Shown here piece after piece: positions 36,311-45,040 of a stretch of DNA of 64,000 bases. The position numbers were made by a program, and so were the translations under genes. The notes under the pieces were generated by a model, which had not been told where the DNA came from, did no database searches, and saw only the letters and a list, made by a program, of their open reading frames with translations. How positions within the stretch are numbered: position 1 is the stretch's first letter; every line of letters begins with the position of its first letter. Origin of the DNA: Methanolobus sp. (GTDB lineage: Archaea > Halobacteriota > Methanosarcinia > Methanosarcinales > Methanosarcinaceae); the NCBI RefSeq assembly GCF_016278365.1, contig NZ_JADQBZ010000002.1:341892-405891 (forward strand), read 5' to 3'.

Positions 36311-37068
36311 TCTCAGTGGGAATTGATGCAGGCTCGGCTACAACCAAGGCAGTGCTTGTCAAAGATGACGGCAGCACTGTTCACTCTATACGAGCCACAG
36401 CATTTGATTTTGTATCAGCTGCAGAAAAGGCATACGAGGATGTGCTTGGAATTGCTGAAATTGACAGAAAAGAAGTCGATCACGTATATTCAACAGGATA
36501 TGGCAGGAACAGCATTAAGTTTGCCGACAGGTCCATCAGCGAGATAACTGCCCATGCAAAGGGTGTGCATCACATCTATCCGGATGTTGAAGGCATAATA
36601 GATATTGGAGGCCAGGACAGCAAGGTAATCTCTGTGAACAATGGCAAAGTAACAGATTTTTTAATGAATGATAAGTGCGCTGCCGGCACCGGCAAATTCT
36701 TAGAGTACACTGCAAGAGCACTTGAAGTGCCAATGGAAGAACTTGGAAAGATAGCTCTTGATTCAAGATCACCTGCAAGCATAAGCAGTATGTGTACCGT
36801 TTTTGCTGAATCGGAGGTTATATCGCTGCGGGCAAAAGGTTACTCAAAAGAAGACATCGCAGCCGGGCTGGTTGAGAGCATTGCAAGGAGGGTCGCTGTC
36901 ATGGCCAGACAGATCGGGCTGAAAAGAAATGTGGCCTTTGTGGGAGGAGTGGCAAAGAACGCCGCCATCAAAGCAGCACTTGAAAAGGAATTAGGAATAT
37001 CACTCTACGTGCTTCCGGAACCGCAGATCACAGGAGCACTTGGAGCGGCACTGCATGGTAGCAATTGA
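36307..37068 (+). CDS. BcrAD/BadFG-type ATPase, activator of the double-cubane protein
   Basis: 253 residues of the ASKHA fold. GIDAGSATTKAVLV (phosphate 1), STGYGRNS, DIGGQDSKVI (phosphate 2), the two cluster-bridging cysteine regions NDKCAAGTGKF and SSMCTVFAESEVI, and VGGVAKN (adenosine). A homodimer would share one 4Fe-4S cluster and push electrons into the partner at the cost of ATP. It is translationally coupled to the partner gene (ATGA overlap). Confidence 0.93.
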   Translation: MISVGIDAGSATTKAVLVKDDGSTVHSIRATAFDFVSAAEKAYEDVLGIAEIDRKEVDHVYSTGYGRNSIKFADRSISEITAHAKGVHHIYPDVEGIIDIGGQDSKVISVNNGKVTDFLMNDKCAAGTGKFLEYTARALEVPMEELGKIALDSRSPASISSMCTVFAESEVISLRAKGYSKEDIAAGLVESIARRVAVMARQIGLKRNVAFVGGVAKNAAIKAALEKELGISLYVLPEPQITGALGAALHGSN

Positions 37069-37392
37069 ACAAGTGGCTGCTATTTCCCAGATGATAGACT
37101 CTGTAGATATTTTCATTTGAATAACATAAACACTTCCCACTGTTTCAGGTGCCGTGTCCTGTATGAAGCCAGCCAGGCTCTCAGTGACTCCCCTCTTGAT
37201 GTAGCGTTGAGATGCCATTTACGAATGTTTTAGCGTAGACTCTACCGACTTGAAGCCAATAATTTATATACTATTTCCAACTGGGCAGGACACATATTCC
37301 TCTGGATATCTTGTCGTAAAATATATCTTTCCTCACTTACAACGTTATTATGCAGGGATGAAGATTTCAATCCGCACCGAGGGAAACAAAAT
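37069..37392. other. Intergenic region with a possible antisense gene remnant
   Basis: No full gene is seen. On the minus strand from 37218, a coding-like stretch starts MASQRYIKRGVTESLAGF and runs ~50 codons, then enters the antisense of the activator gene. It could be the start of a truncated gene. The rest is AT-rich and leads to GAGGG before the cupin ATG at 37393. Confidence 0.3.
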
Positions 37393-37797
37393 ATGACTAA
37401 ATCAAGTTATTCCGATCTCGCCCAGGTAACCTACCACAGAATATATGTGGACTCACAGGGCGATTCACACTTTGATGTCGTAAAAGTCGAACAGAGTCTT
37501 ATGCAAGCAGCACCACCAGCTGCCCCGTTCTACGTCTCAGAAGACGGACCGGCAGTGAAGTATCGCTTCTATACATTTGAGCCGGGCTGGATTGGCGAAC
37601 TCCATCCGGCTCCAACCCGCCAGTTCCTGGCCCTCATGTCAGGTGCCGTGGAGATGGAGACCACGGACGGGACAGTCAGACGACTTACGCCCGGAGATCT
37701 GATCCTGCTGGAAGATACCTCCGGCAAGGGTCACGTGACGAGGAACATCGGAGACGGGTTCTGCACGTTCCTTGTGGTCCCGGTTCCTTCAGAGTGA
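37393..37797 (+). CDS. Single-domain cupin protein
   Basis: 134 residues. The cupin core runs ~55-130 (TFEPGWIGELHPAPTRQFLALMSG, then LTPGDLILLEDTSGKGHVTRN), with metal-type histidines HP and GKGH. It resembles small cupins common in bacteria. It is GC-richer to the eye than its surroundings, so transfer is possible but not shown. GAGGG lies 8-12 bases upstream of the ATG. A hairpin follows the gene. Confidence 0.8.
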   Translation: MTKSSYSDLAQVTYHRIYVDSQGDSHFDVVKVEQSLMQAAPPAAPFYVSEDGPAVKYRFYTFEPGWIGELHPAPTRQFLALMSGAVEMETTDGTVRRLTPGDLILLEDTSGKGHVTRNIGDGFCTFLVVPVPSE

Positions 37798-37847
37798 CAT
37801 ATTTCCCAGGTATCAGCTCTTCACACCCCTACAGAGTAAAAACAGAA

Positions 37848-37869
37848 GCGCTTTATTTGCATAAAGCGC
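37848..37869 (+). terminator. Hairpin after the first cupin gene
   Basis: GCGCTTTAT / ATAAAGCGC form a perfect 9-bp stem with a TTGC loop, between two convergent cupin genes. No long T run follows. Confidence 0.45.
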
Positions 37870-37876
37870 AACATTT

Positions 37877-37906
37877 ATCAGCGTGGAACAAATCAGCGTG
37901 GGACAA
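37877..37906. repeat. 15-bp tandem duplication
   Basis: ATCAGCGTGGAACAA is followed directly by ATCAGCGTGGGACAA (14 of 15 identical), in the gap between the two cupin genes. Confidence 0.6.
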
Positions 37907-37931
37907 TTCGTTATCCCAGCTTATTAGAATC

Positions 37932-38330
37932 TTATTCTGTAGTCGTTCCGTCAAAATCCGCTTCATTGGCTTCGGCTTCTTCCTTGGTGGCACGTACGAT
38001 GCCATCCTTGTGATGCGCCGGTGAATAGATCGTATAGAGTTTCAGTTCCTCGGTTTCCGAAGTGTTGACGACATTGTGCTGCGCGCCTGCTGGCACTACA
38101 ACTGCAACTCCGTCACCGAGTTCATACTCATTACCATCAATTATACACTTTCCTTGTCCACTTTCAAAACGGAAGAACTGGTCATTCTCCTCATGCACTT
38201 CCATCCCGATCTCTTCCTTGGGCCTGAGGCTCATAAGTACCAGTTGGCTGTGCTTTGAAGTATAGAGAACTTTACGGAAATTGTTGTTTTCCAGAGTAGC
38301 ATCTTCGATATTGATAGAGAATCCTTTCAT
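37932..38330 (-). CDS. Cupin-domain protein
   Basis: 132 residues from ATG 38330 (MKGFSINIEDATL). Cupin motif 1 is EIGMEVHEENDQFFRFESGQG (~45-65, metal His/Glu), motif 2 is VVVPAGAQHNVVNTS. The tail (ATKEEAEANEADFDG) is acidic. This family is widespread in methanogens and anaerobes with unknown substrate. It converges on the first cupin gene but is not a close copy of it. There is no clear ribosome-binding site; ATG 38336 is also possible. Confidence 0.85.
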   Translation of the reverse strand: MKGFSINIEDATLENNNFRKVLYTSKHSQLVLMSLRPKEEIGMEVHEENDQFFRFESGQGKCIIDGNEYELGDGVAVVVPAGAQHNVVNTSETEELKLYTIYSPAHHKDGIVRATKEEAEANEADFDGTTTE

Positions 38331-38581
38331 ACTCATAAATGGGGAGTTAATTGTATATAAAATCATTCGAAAGTAAAGAACTATTTATAAATATTTAAAT
38401 TCTATTTCTATTGATTGCTTCCATTACACCCTAATTATCTAGTCATGATAATTAGCATATGCCAATTGACTTGACGCCATGAAATAATTTCCCTACTAGA
38501 CAGTCTCATAAAAGCATACCCAAGGAAGAACAGCTAATAATAAACAAAAAAATGAAAAGATACCAATGTGAACAGAGGTAT

Positions 38582-39325
38582 TCAAACGGGTTCCTGATCG
38601 AAATAATCAACAGTTGTTGATACAGATTTCACTATAACCTCTGAATTCTTCCTGATTACATACTCACTCACACCGACATCAGTCTCTGAGTCTCCCCAGT
38701 CGTATGTATAACCCAATCTGGTCCATGGATACTTATCATAAGTGCTAGTGTTAAGGGAATTGAACCACTCGAAATGTTCCTTTGAAACATTTTCATGGAA
38801 TTGAATCTGAGCCTGTGTGTCTGTGATCTCAGGATCAGGGCTTGGCCTGAAAAGGTCATCCGGCCTAACCCATAGCTCTACAAAATACTCATTCCCATTA
38901 TTATATGGAAGACCTATGAGCTGTTCCAGTCTAAGTGTCAGTTCATTTTCAGGGATATCATTTCGCTGAACGAAATCTTTCAACTCAGGGATGACCATTG
39001 TCCAAGTGTCACCCCAGAATGTAGAAACAGTTGATCCCACTGGATAACTCTCAGGATACCTGGTCCAGGTGACAACAAGAACATATTTCTCACCCGAATC
39101 TTCCATCCAGTTCAGTTCAGTGTTCGACTCTGTTATAGGCACCAGTTCCTGGTATATCTCATCCTCTTGGGCAACCATTGAATCCTTTATTGCAGCCATA
39201 TACATAAGTTCAAAGTCTGTCACCTCATTAGAAGACGATTCCGTATTATCATTAAGAACGAATCCTACATACAGTATAGCAGCCAATGATAGAGATAATA
39301 GCAACAGCAAATTAATTTTTTTCAT
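38582..39325 (-). CDS. Secreted or membrane-anchored protein, unknown function
   Basis: 247 residues. KK followed by a hydrophobic run (INLLLLLSLSLAAILYVGFVL, ~4-24 as two parts) is a signal peptide or anchor. The exported part is rich in Trp, Tyr and acidic residues (ELNWMEDSGEKYVLVVTWTRYP; YTYDWGDSE) with several N-glycosylation-type sites. No catalytic motif or known domain is recognised. It stands alone, more than 100 bases from its neighbours on each side. Confidence 0.65.
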   Translation of the reverse strand: MKKINLLLLLSLSLAAILYVGFVLNDNTESSSNEVTDFELMYMAAIKDSMVAQEDEIYQELVPITESNTELNWMEDSGEKYVLVVTWTRYPESYPVGSTVSTFWGDTWTMVIPELKDFVQRNDIPENELTLRLEQLIGLPYNNGNEYFVELWVRPDDLFRPSPDPEITDTQAQIQFHENVSKEHFEWFNSLNTSTYDKYPWTRLGYTYDWGDSETDVGVSEYVIRKNSEVIVKSVSTTVDYFDQEPV

Positions 39326-39459
39326 ACATTACCTTTCCATTTTTATATCACAGGTGTGGTCCGGGACATTATAAGCCCAGGATTATAGGTTTACATAAAT
39401 ATAGGATATAGATATATATTAATTATAACCAGGTGAGTCTTAAAAATACGTATTTGACA

Positions 39460-41013
39460 TCATTTTTCAGTCTTCTCAGTCTTCTTATTCTTCAACCCAT
39501 GCACAGCCGGATTGTGAATCACTTCCCCCCGGACATTATAACGCGAACCATGGCATGCGCAGTCCCAGGTTCTCTCAGCATTATTCCAGGAAACAATACA
39601 GCCCATATGCCTGCAGGAAGGATCCAGAGTATGAATCGCACCAGCATCATCGCGGTATGCTGCAACCCTTTCACCTCCGATCTTAACGATGGAACCTTCG
39701 CCGGGAGCGATCTGGGAGGCATCTTCTGGAACAGGGAGCACCCTGGCGCCTACAAAGCCTTTGCCAGATTCCAAGGCTTGTGAGAAGAAAGTCTTTGCCG
39801 ATTCAAGCGGCTTGAAACGGGAAGGATCATATACTTTTGCCCAGGGATTTTCCCTGTCAAGTATCATGTCAGTGATAATCATGGCTGCAACTGTACCTGT
39901 GGTCATACCCCATTTATGGAATCCTGTCGCCAGGTAGGAGTGTTTACTATCCGAAGTAATCCTTCCGATGTAGGGAACATGGTCAACTGTGACGACATCC
40001 TGTGTGGACCAGTGATAATCGACAGACTTCACGGAGTAGATAGACCTGACCCATTCTTCAAGTTTCCTGTAATGGTCTTTTGTATTGCCGCCCTCTCCTG
40101 TCCTGTGCTCTTCCCCGGCCACAAGCACCAGTTCACCATCTCCTTCCGGCTGGGAGCGAAGGGAACGTGCAGGATGCTCAGCATTGATGAACATACCCTC
40201 CGGAAGAGATTCCTTCATGTGAACACCCAATACATAGGACCGGGATTGGTGAAGCCGGGAGAACATCATTCCCGGCTTGTCATCAACCGGAAAATGTGTT
40301 GCCTGAATTACATCTTTTGCCTTGATAATCCCATTGTTTTCGGTTCTTACACTTATAGGCCCTTCGCCTTCAATTTTATGTATCTTTGTACCCTCAAAGA
40401 TATGGCATCCATTGCCCGGAATCTGCCGGGAGAGTGCACATAGATATTTGCGTGGATGAAACTGAGCCTGGTTGTCGAAGCGGACCGCACCATAAGTTTC
40501 AAAAGGCAAGGGTAAATTTTCCTCGAAAGAAGCGGGAATTCCCAGACTTTTAGCCGCCTTTACTTCCTTGTGTAGCTTATCGACTGATTCTTTAGAGCCA
40601 GCATAAACATAGGCAGGCTTGCGGAGAAGATCACAATCGATATTATAGGAATTCACCAGGAAAGCAATCTTTTCTATAGCTGCCTGGTTTGAGTCAGCGT
40701 ACTGAAGCGCCTGCTCTTTTCCAAAATGGGAAATCAGGCGATCATATATCAGGTGGTGCTGGGAAGTTATCTTTGCAGTTGTCTGGCCACTTACCCCATG
40801 AAGGATCCGGCCTGCTTCTACCAAAGCTACCGATAAGCCTGCCTCTTTCAACAATAGAGCAGAAGTAATTCCAACTATGCCGCCTCCAATAATTGCCACA
40901 TCGGCCTCAATATCTCCCGTCAGGACAGGGTAATTAGACTCCTGCGTTGTGGCTATCCAGTATGACTCTGGTGTACCCGGCAGGCTGTAATCTGCTAACT
41001 GCTTGCTGGTCAT
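39460..41013 (-). CDS. FAD-dependent oxidoreductase with C-terminal Rieske domain
   Basis: About 517 residues. The N-terminal DAO-type FAD domain has the dinucleotide motif VAIIGGGIVGITSALLL (~30-46) and a C-terminal FAD contact YLATGFHKWGMTTG. The last ~90 residues are a Rieske 2Fe-2S domain (PSCRHMGC; CACHGSRYN). This fusion is known in bacteria as a DadA-like/Rieske oxidoreductase with unknown substrate. ATG 41013 lies 9 bases after GGTGA; a GTG three codons earlier (41022) is the alternative. The 53-residue ORF just upstream ends inside this ribosome-binding site. Confidence 0.88.
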   Translation of the reverse strand: MTSKQLADYSLPGTPESYWIATTQESNYPVLTGDIEADVAIIGGGIVGITSALLLKEAGLSVALVEAGRILHGVSGQTTAKITSQHHLIYDRLISHFGKEQALQYADSNQAAIEKIAFLVNSYNIDCDLLRKPAYVYAGSKESVDKLHKEVKAAKSLGIPASFEENLPLPFETYGAVRFDNQAQFHPRKYLCALSRQIPGNGCHIFEGTKIHKIEGEGPISVRTENNGIIKAKDVIQATHFPVDDKPGMMFSRLHQSRSYVLGVHMKESLPEGMFINAEHPARSLRSQPEGDGELVLVAGEEHRTGEGGNTKDHYRKLEEWVRSIYSVKSVDYHWSTQDVVTVDHVPYIGRITSDSKHSYLATGFHKWGMTTGTVAAMIITDMILDRENPWAKVYDPSRFKPLESAKTFFSQALESGKGFVGARVLPVPEDASQIAPGEGSIVKIGGERVAAYRDDAGAIHTLDPSCRHMGCIVSWNNAERTWDCACHGSRYNVRGEVIHNPAVHGLKNKKTEKTEK

Positions 41014-41022
41014 TGATAACAC

Positions 41023-41184
41023 TCACCAGATATCCGGCACCACTTTACTGTGAATCGGACCTTCAATAACTGTCAGCAGTTCATATATAAGGTTGATTTT
41101 CCCCTCAATCTCGTCAAAATCTATTCTGTAACCAGTGATAGTATCCATGCAGGATGCTAGCTTTGCAAGTATAGCCTTATCCAT
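41023..41184 (-). CDS. Small ORF (53 aa) upstream of the FAD/Rieske gene
   Basis: A 53-residue frame: it begins MDKAILAKLASCMDTITGYR, continues IDFDEIEGKINLIYELLTVI and ends SKVVPDIW. It has GGGGG 10-14 bases before the ATG, and its TGA lies within the GGTGA of the next gene. Codon use looks normal and the product would be helical and soluble. Tight coupling suggests an operon with the oxidoreductase. I recognise no family. Confidence 0.5.
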   Translation of the reverse strand: MDKAILAKLASCMDTITGYRIDFDEIEGKINLIYELLTVIEGPIHSKVVPDIW

Positions 41185-41392
41185 TGAAAGTTTCCCCCGA
41201 TGTCCCTGTTCAACACCCTTATTTAAAACATCACTTACATGGTTTATATACGTTTTTAATTCTCTTTAAAACAATATTAGCAGATATGTTGAATTGGAAA
41301 ACCCACAAATATTCAGGGATTTGCACCAACCACTGCATACTATGCAGGCAACGCCGCAATTATAATATCCTATCATTCAAAAGATAAAGCAT

Positions 41393-41905
41393 ATGACCAT
41401 GTTATCAAGAGACGAACTAAGAGAATGCATCGAAGGGGAAATTCCACTTATCGAGAATATGATCGATAAGGAAATACAGTTGCAGCCAAATAGCGTGGAA
41501 CTGACGCTCAGGGGAATCGAAGCATTGAAAGGTCCTGGAACTGTCGATTTTGACAACAGCCAGAGACAGGTCCCGCAAAGCGAGAATATCGGATTTGACA
41601 GTGAGGACTGGACAGTGCTTGCTCCCGGAACATACAAAGTTACATTTAATGAGATAGTGAACATACCCCTGGACATGGCTGCTATAGCAAGACCAAGATC
41701 AAGCCTGCTAAGATGCGGTGTGACAGTGGAATCGGCCGTATGGGATTCAGGTTACAGGGGACGAAGTGAATCAATGCTTGTAGTACACAACCCTCATGGT
41801 TTCAGGGTCAAAAGAAATGCACGCCTGCTGCAGCTCGTGTTCTTTAGCCTTCGCAAAGAGGTCAGCCAGGGATATAACGGTCGATACCAGAACGAAAATG
41901 TATGA
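41393..41905 (+). CDS. dCTP deaminase / dUTPase family protein
   Basis: 170 residues. IQLQPNSVELTL (~29-40), ARPRSSLLRCGV (motif with the nucleotide-binding arginine/serine) and SGYRGRSESMLVVHNP are typical of the archaeal Dcd/Dut group, which turns dCTP and/or dUTP into dUMP. The family's catalytic Glu region is atypical (GRSESML), so a dUTPase-only role is possible. ATG 41399 may be the true start. Confidence 0.85.
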   Translation: MTMLSRDELRECIEGEIPLIENMIDKEIQLQPNSVELTLRGIEALKGPGTVDFDNSQRQVPQSENIGFDSEDWTVLAPGTYKVTFNEIVNIPLDMAAIARPRSSLLRCGVTVESAVWDSGYRGRSESMLVVHNPHGFRVKRNARLLQLVFFSLRKEVSQGYNGRYQNENV

Positions 41906-41970
41906 CCAGACTCTGACCGACAAATCTTATCTGCGTAAAAATTATGTAGAATCAAACCTATGAGGGATGC

Positions 41971-42762
41971 ATGAGCGAAATTGGCAAATCTGTAAGACTG
42001 GAAAGAATACTTGACCGTAATACACGTCGTACAATAATAATCCCGATGGACCATGGTGTAGGAGCAGGACCCATAAGAGGGATAATCGATATGCCCGAAA
42101 CCGTCAACAGGGTTGCTGAGGGAGGAGCTAGTGCAGTACTTGGACATATGGGACTTCCCAAGCACGGGCACAGAGGTTATGGAAGAGATGTGGGACTAAT
42201 CATCCACCTGTCTGCTTCCACTTCCCTGGGACCCGATCCTAATCATAAGGTGCTTGTAACAACCATAGAAGAGGCAATCAAAGTAGGCGCTGATGCTGTA
42301 TCTGTACACATCAACGTAGGTGCGGAGGATGAAGCTGAGATGCTGCAGGACCTTGGCCAGGTAGCACGGCAATGCGATGAATGGGGAATGCCACTGCTTG
42401 CAATGATGTACCCGCGTGGGACAAAAGTAACCTCAGAACATGATGTCGAATATGTCAAGCACGCAGCAAGAATAGGGGCCGAACTTGGAGCGGATATCGT
42501 CAAGACAAACTATACCGGGGATATCGACTCCTTCAAGGAGGTAGTGAAAGGCTGCCCGGTGCCTGTAGTCATAGCTGGCGGCCCACGTATGGATACAGAG
42601 AAGGAATTGCTTGAAATGGTCTATGACTCTATCCAGGCCGGTGGAAAAGGTGTTGCCATCGGAAGGAACGTATTCCAATCCAACGACCCCACCCTGCTTG
42701 TGTCCAACATTTCAAAGATAGTCCATAAGGGATACACAGTGGATGAGATCCTGAAAGTATAA
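41971..42762 (+). CDS. DhnA-type class I aldolase (ADTH synthase or fructose-bisphosphate aldolase paralogue)
   Basis: 263 residues, clearly a paralogue of the enzyme at 19233 along its whole length. [54 protein letters not shown] (Schiff-base lysine) and [14 protein letters not shown]. The differences in the active-site loop (GVGAGPIRG here, GISNGPIKG there) hint at another substrate. It is outside the aromatic operon, next to the dcd/dut gene. GAGGG before the ATG. A hairpin with a T-rich tail follows. Confidence 0.88.
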   Translation: MSEIGKSVRLERILDRNTRRTIIIPMDHGVGAGPIRGIIDMPETVNRVAEGGASAVLGHMGLPKHGHRGYGRDVGLIIHLSASTSLGPDPNHKVLVTTIEEAIKVGADAVSVHINVGAEDEAEMLQDLGQVARQCDEWGMPLLAMMYPRGTKVTSEHDVEYVKHAARIGAELGADIVKTNYTGDIDSFKEVVKGCPVPVVIAGGPRMDTEKELLEMVYDSIQAGGKGVAIGRNVFQSNDPTLLVSNISKIVHKGYTVDEILKV

Positions 42763-43240
42763 GCTGTACACGCCCTGTATTTAAAAGCAGGGCTAAGTCT
42801 TATTTTAGATTTTATTTTTATATCGTAACTCTAGCGGGTCAGCTGAAGATGCCCATAACATCGATTTGCCTATAGGGTTTCACTGGGAAGACGGCAAGAA
42901 AGACCTAAAGAAGATGGTTCTGCGCTGAGTGAGAGTCCTCCACACTAATGAGAGTCCTTAAAAATAGTGGAAAAGCAAGGTCAGATATTGAAATGACCAA
43001 TGAATCATATATGGTTGGTGGTGGTACGATATGATAATATGATTGTATTGCTGACCTTGCGTAATAAATAGAATCCATGTGCATGCATATAATCTTTATG
43101 ATGTGATTTTCAAGAAACATGTCCATAAAGTCAGGAAGCATGTCTTCAAAAAGCCTTGGTGAAGTCTCGTTACTATTAAATGCAATGGGAATGTCGATGT
43201 TCTATTTATCACTGATGAATGTCACTTATGAGGATAACTT
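42763..43240. other. Intergenic region, no recognisable gene
   Basis: After the terminator this 478-base gap holds short open frames on both strands, none recognised. One short plus-strand run reads FHWEDGKKDLKK before a TGA at about 42928 and may be a gene fragment. TGAGAGTCCT occurs twice close together (about 42929 and 42950). The last bases carry the glyS ribosome-binding site. Confidence 0.4.
42772..42820 (+). terminator. Terminator after the second aldolase gene
   Basis: GCCCTG (42772-42777) and CAGGGC (42788-42793) pair around a 10-base loop, followed by a T-rich stretch ending TTTATTTTTA. It starts 10 bases after the stop. Confidence 0.55.
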
Positions 43241-44992
43241 ATGGATAAGTATGAGCAGGTTATAGAACTGGCAAAACGCCGGGGATTCTTATGGAACTCA
43301 TTCGAACTTTACGGAGGAGCTGCAGGTTTCTACGATTATGGCCCTCTGGGAAGCACACTTAAGCGCAGGATAGAGCAGATATGGAGAGACTTATATGTCA
43401 TCCATGAAGGGTATATGGAAATAGAGACCCCCACCGTAGGTATTGAGGACGTTTTTGTGGCTTCAGGACATGTAGGAGGATTCTCTGATCCCCTTTGTGA
43501 ATGCACCCAATGTGGGGAGGCTTTCAGAGCCGACCACCTGGTCGATCATATTATGGAAGGAGCTGATGCACTCTCCAATGCAGAACTGGACAGGCTCATC
43601 GGGGAACACAGTGTAAAATGCCCCGAGTGTAAAGGAGAACTGGGTAAAGCCTATGAGTTCAACCTCATGTTCAAGACCCAGATAGGGCCAGGGACTGGAA
43701 GGCAGGGTTATATGCGTCCTGAGACTGCACAGGGAATGTTCGTTGACTTTTTGAGGCTTGCACGATTCTACCGCGAGAAACTGCCCTTTGGCGCCACACA
43801 GATCGGTAAGTCGTACAGGAACGAGATCTCACCCAGACAGGGAGTTATCAGGCTCAGGGAGTTCACCCAGGCTGAAGCAGAGATATTTGTTGACCCTAAA
43901 GACAAGAGCCATCCCAACATAAAGAGATTTGCTGACACTGAACTTAACCTGTATTCGGACTCTGCACAGGAGAAAGGCACCATGGAGAAGATGAAACTGG
44001 GACAGGCAGTTGAACAGGGCATCATCGCCCACGAGTTCCTGGCATACCAGATAGGGCTTACAAACCTGTTCCTCACGAGAGTGGGCGTTGCTCCGGACAG
44101 GCTTAGGTTCAGGCAACACAAGAAAGATGAGATGGCTCACTATGCCATGGACTGCTGGGACGCGGAAGTAAGTACTGACCGGTTCGGCTGGGTCGAAGTC
44201 GTGGGAATTGCTGACAGGACAGACTATGATCTTTTAGCACACGCTGCTGTCAGCAAGACAGAGCTCACCATCTACAGGGAATATTCCGAACCGAACATAG
44301 TCACGCAGTTTGTCGTGAAACCGCACATGGGAAAACTCGGACCGCTTTTCAAGGGAAAGGCAAAACTGGTTGCTGAAGCTCTTAAATCCCTGCCGCGTGA
44401 ACAGCTTGAGATGGAAGAGATTCGGATAATGGTTGACTCCGAGGAAGTTGTGATTCCAAAAGATGTGGTGGAATTCGCAGAAGAAACAGTGAAGGTCAGC
44501 GGAGAGAACATAGTACCTCACGTGGTTGAGCCTTCATTCGGTATCGACAGGATCCTCTACACGGTTATGGAACATGCATTCGAGGAGGAGGCAATATCCA
44601 CAAAGGAGGAGGAGGAAGCCGGGGAAGAAGCAAGGATCGTCATGAGGTTCAGGAATGAGGTTGCTCCGGTACAGGTTGCTATCCTGCCACTCCTTACAAG
44701 GGAGGAACTAATTACCCCTGCAAGGGAAATCGAATCAAGACTCAGGGAAAGGGGACTGCTCGTATCCTATGATGACTCCGGTACCATCGGACGTCGCTAC
44801 AGGAGAAACGACGAGATCGGTACACCATACTCTGTCACCATAGACTATGATACCGTCAAGGACATGACCGTCACGATACGGGAGCGCGACAGCATGAAGC
44901 AGGTCCGCACACCTGTAGAGGGTATCGAGGAAGTGCTGCATGGGATGATGTACAGGGGCAGGGAGTTCCAGAGTGTCGGAAAGGCACTCTAA
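43241..44992 (+). CDS. glyS: Glycyl-tRNA synthetase (alpha2 type)
   Basis: 583 residues, class II aaRS of the archaeal/eukaryotic type. The N-terminus has RRGFLWNSFELYGGAAGFYDYG. Zinc-type cysteines (CECTQCGEAF; CPECKGEL) sit in the insertion. The class II motif 2 zone YRNEISPRQGVIRLREF, and motif 3 VEPSFGIDRILY follow RPETAQGMF. The C-terminal anticodon-binding domain begins VAPVQVAILPLL. GGAT precedes the ATG. Confidence 0.96.
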   Translation: MDKYEQVIELAKRRGFLWNSFELYGGAAGFYDYGPLGSTLKRRIEQIWRDLYVIHEGYMEIETPTVGIEDVFVASGHVGGFSDPLCECTQCGEAFRADHLVDHIMEGADALSNAELDRLIGEHSVKCPECKGELGKAYEFNLMFKTQIGPGTGRQGYMRPETAQGMFVDFLRLARFYREKLPFGATQIGKSYRNEISPRQGVIRLREFTQAEAEIFVDPKDKSHPNIKRFADTELNLYSDSAQEKGTMEKMKLGQAVEQGIIAHEFLAYQIGLTNLFLTRVGVAPDRLRFRQHKKDEMAHYAMDCWDAEVSTDRFGWVEVVGIADRTDYDLLAHAAVSKTELTIYREYSEPNIVTQFVVKPHMGKLGPLFKGKAKLVAEALKSLPREQLEMEEIRIMVDSEEVVIPKDVVEFAEETVKVSGENIVPHVVEPSFGIDRILYTVMEHAFEEEAISTKEEEEAGEEARIVMRFRNEVAPVQVAILPLLTREELITPAREIESRLRERGLLVSYDDSGTIGRRYRRNDEIGTPYSVTIDYDTVKDMTVTIRERDSMKQVRTPVEGIEEVLHGMMYRGREFQSVGKAL

Positions 44993-45040
44993 TACTTTCA
45001 CTCCGCTTGCCACAAGTTTAAAAGTTTAAGGATTGTATTA

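Noticed and set aside
42905..43141. 78-codon minus-strand frame in the gap before glyS
   Set aside because: No ribosome-binding site, no recognised motif, and AT-rich composition make a gene unlikely.
43119..43263. Short plus-strand frame running into the glyS start
   Set aside because: It overlaps glyS out of frame, lacks a ribosome-binding site and has an unusual Met/Ser-rich composition.
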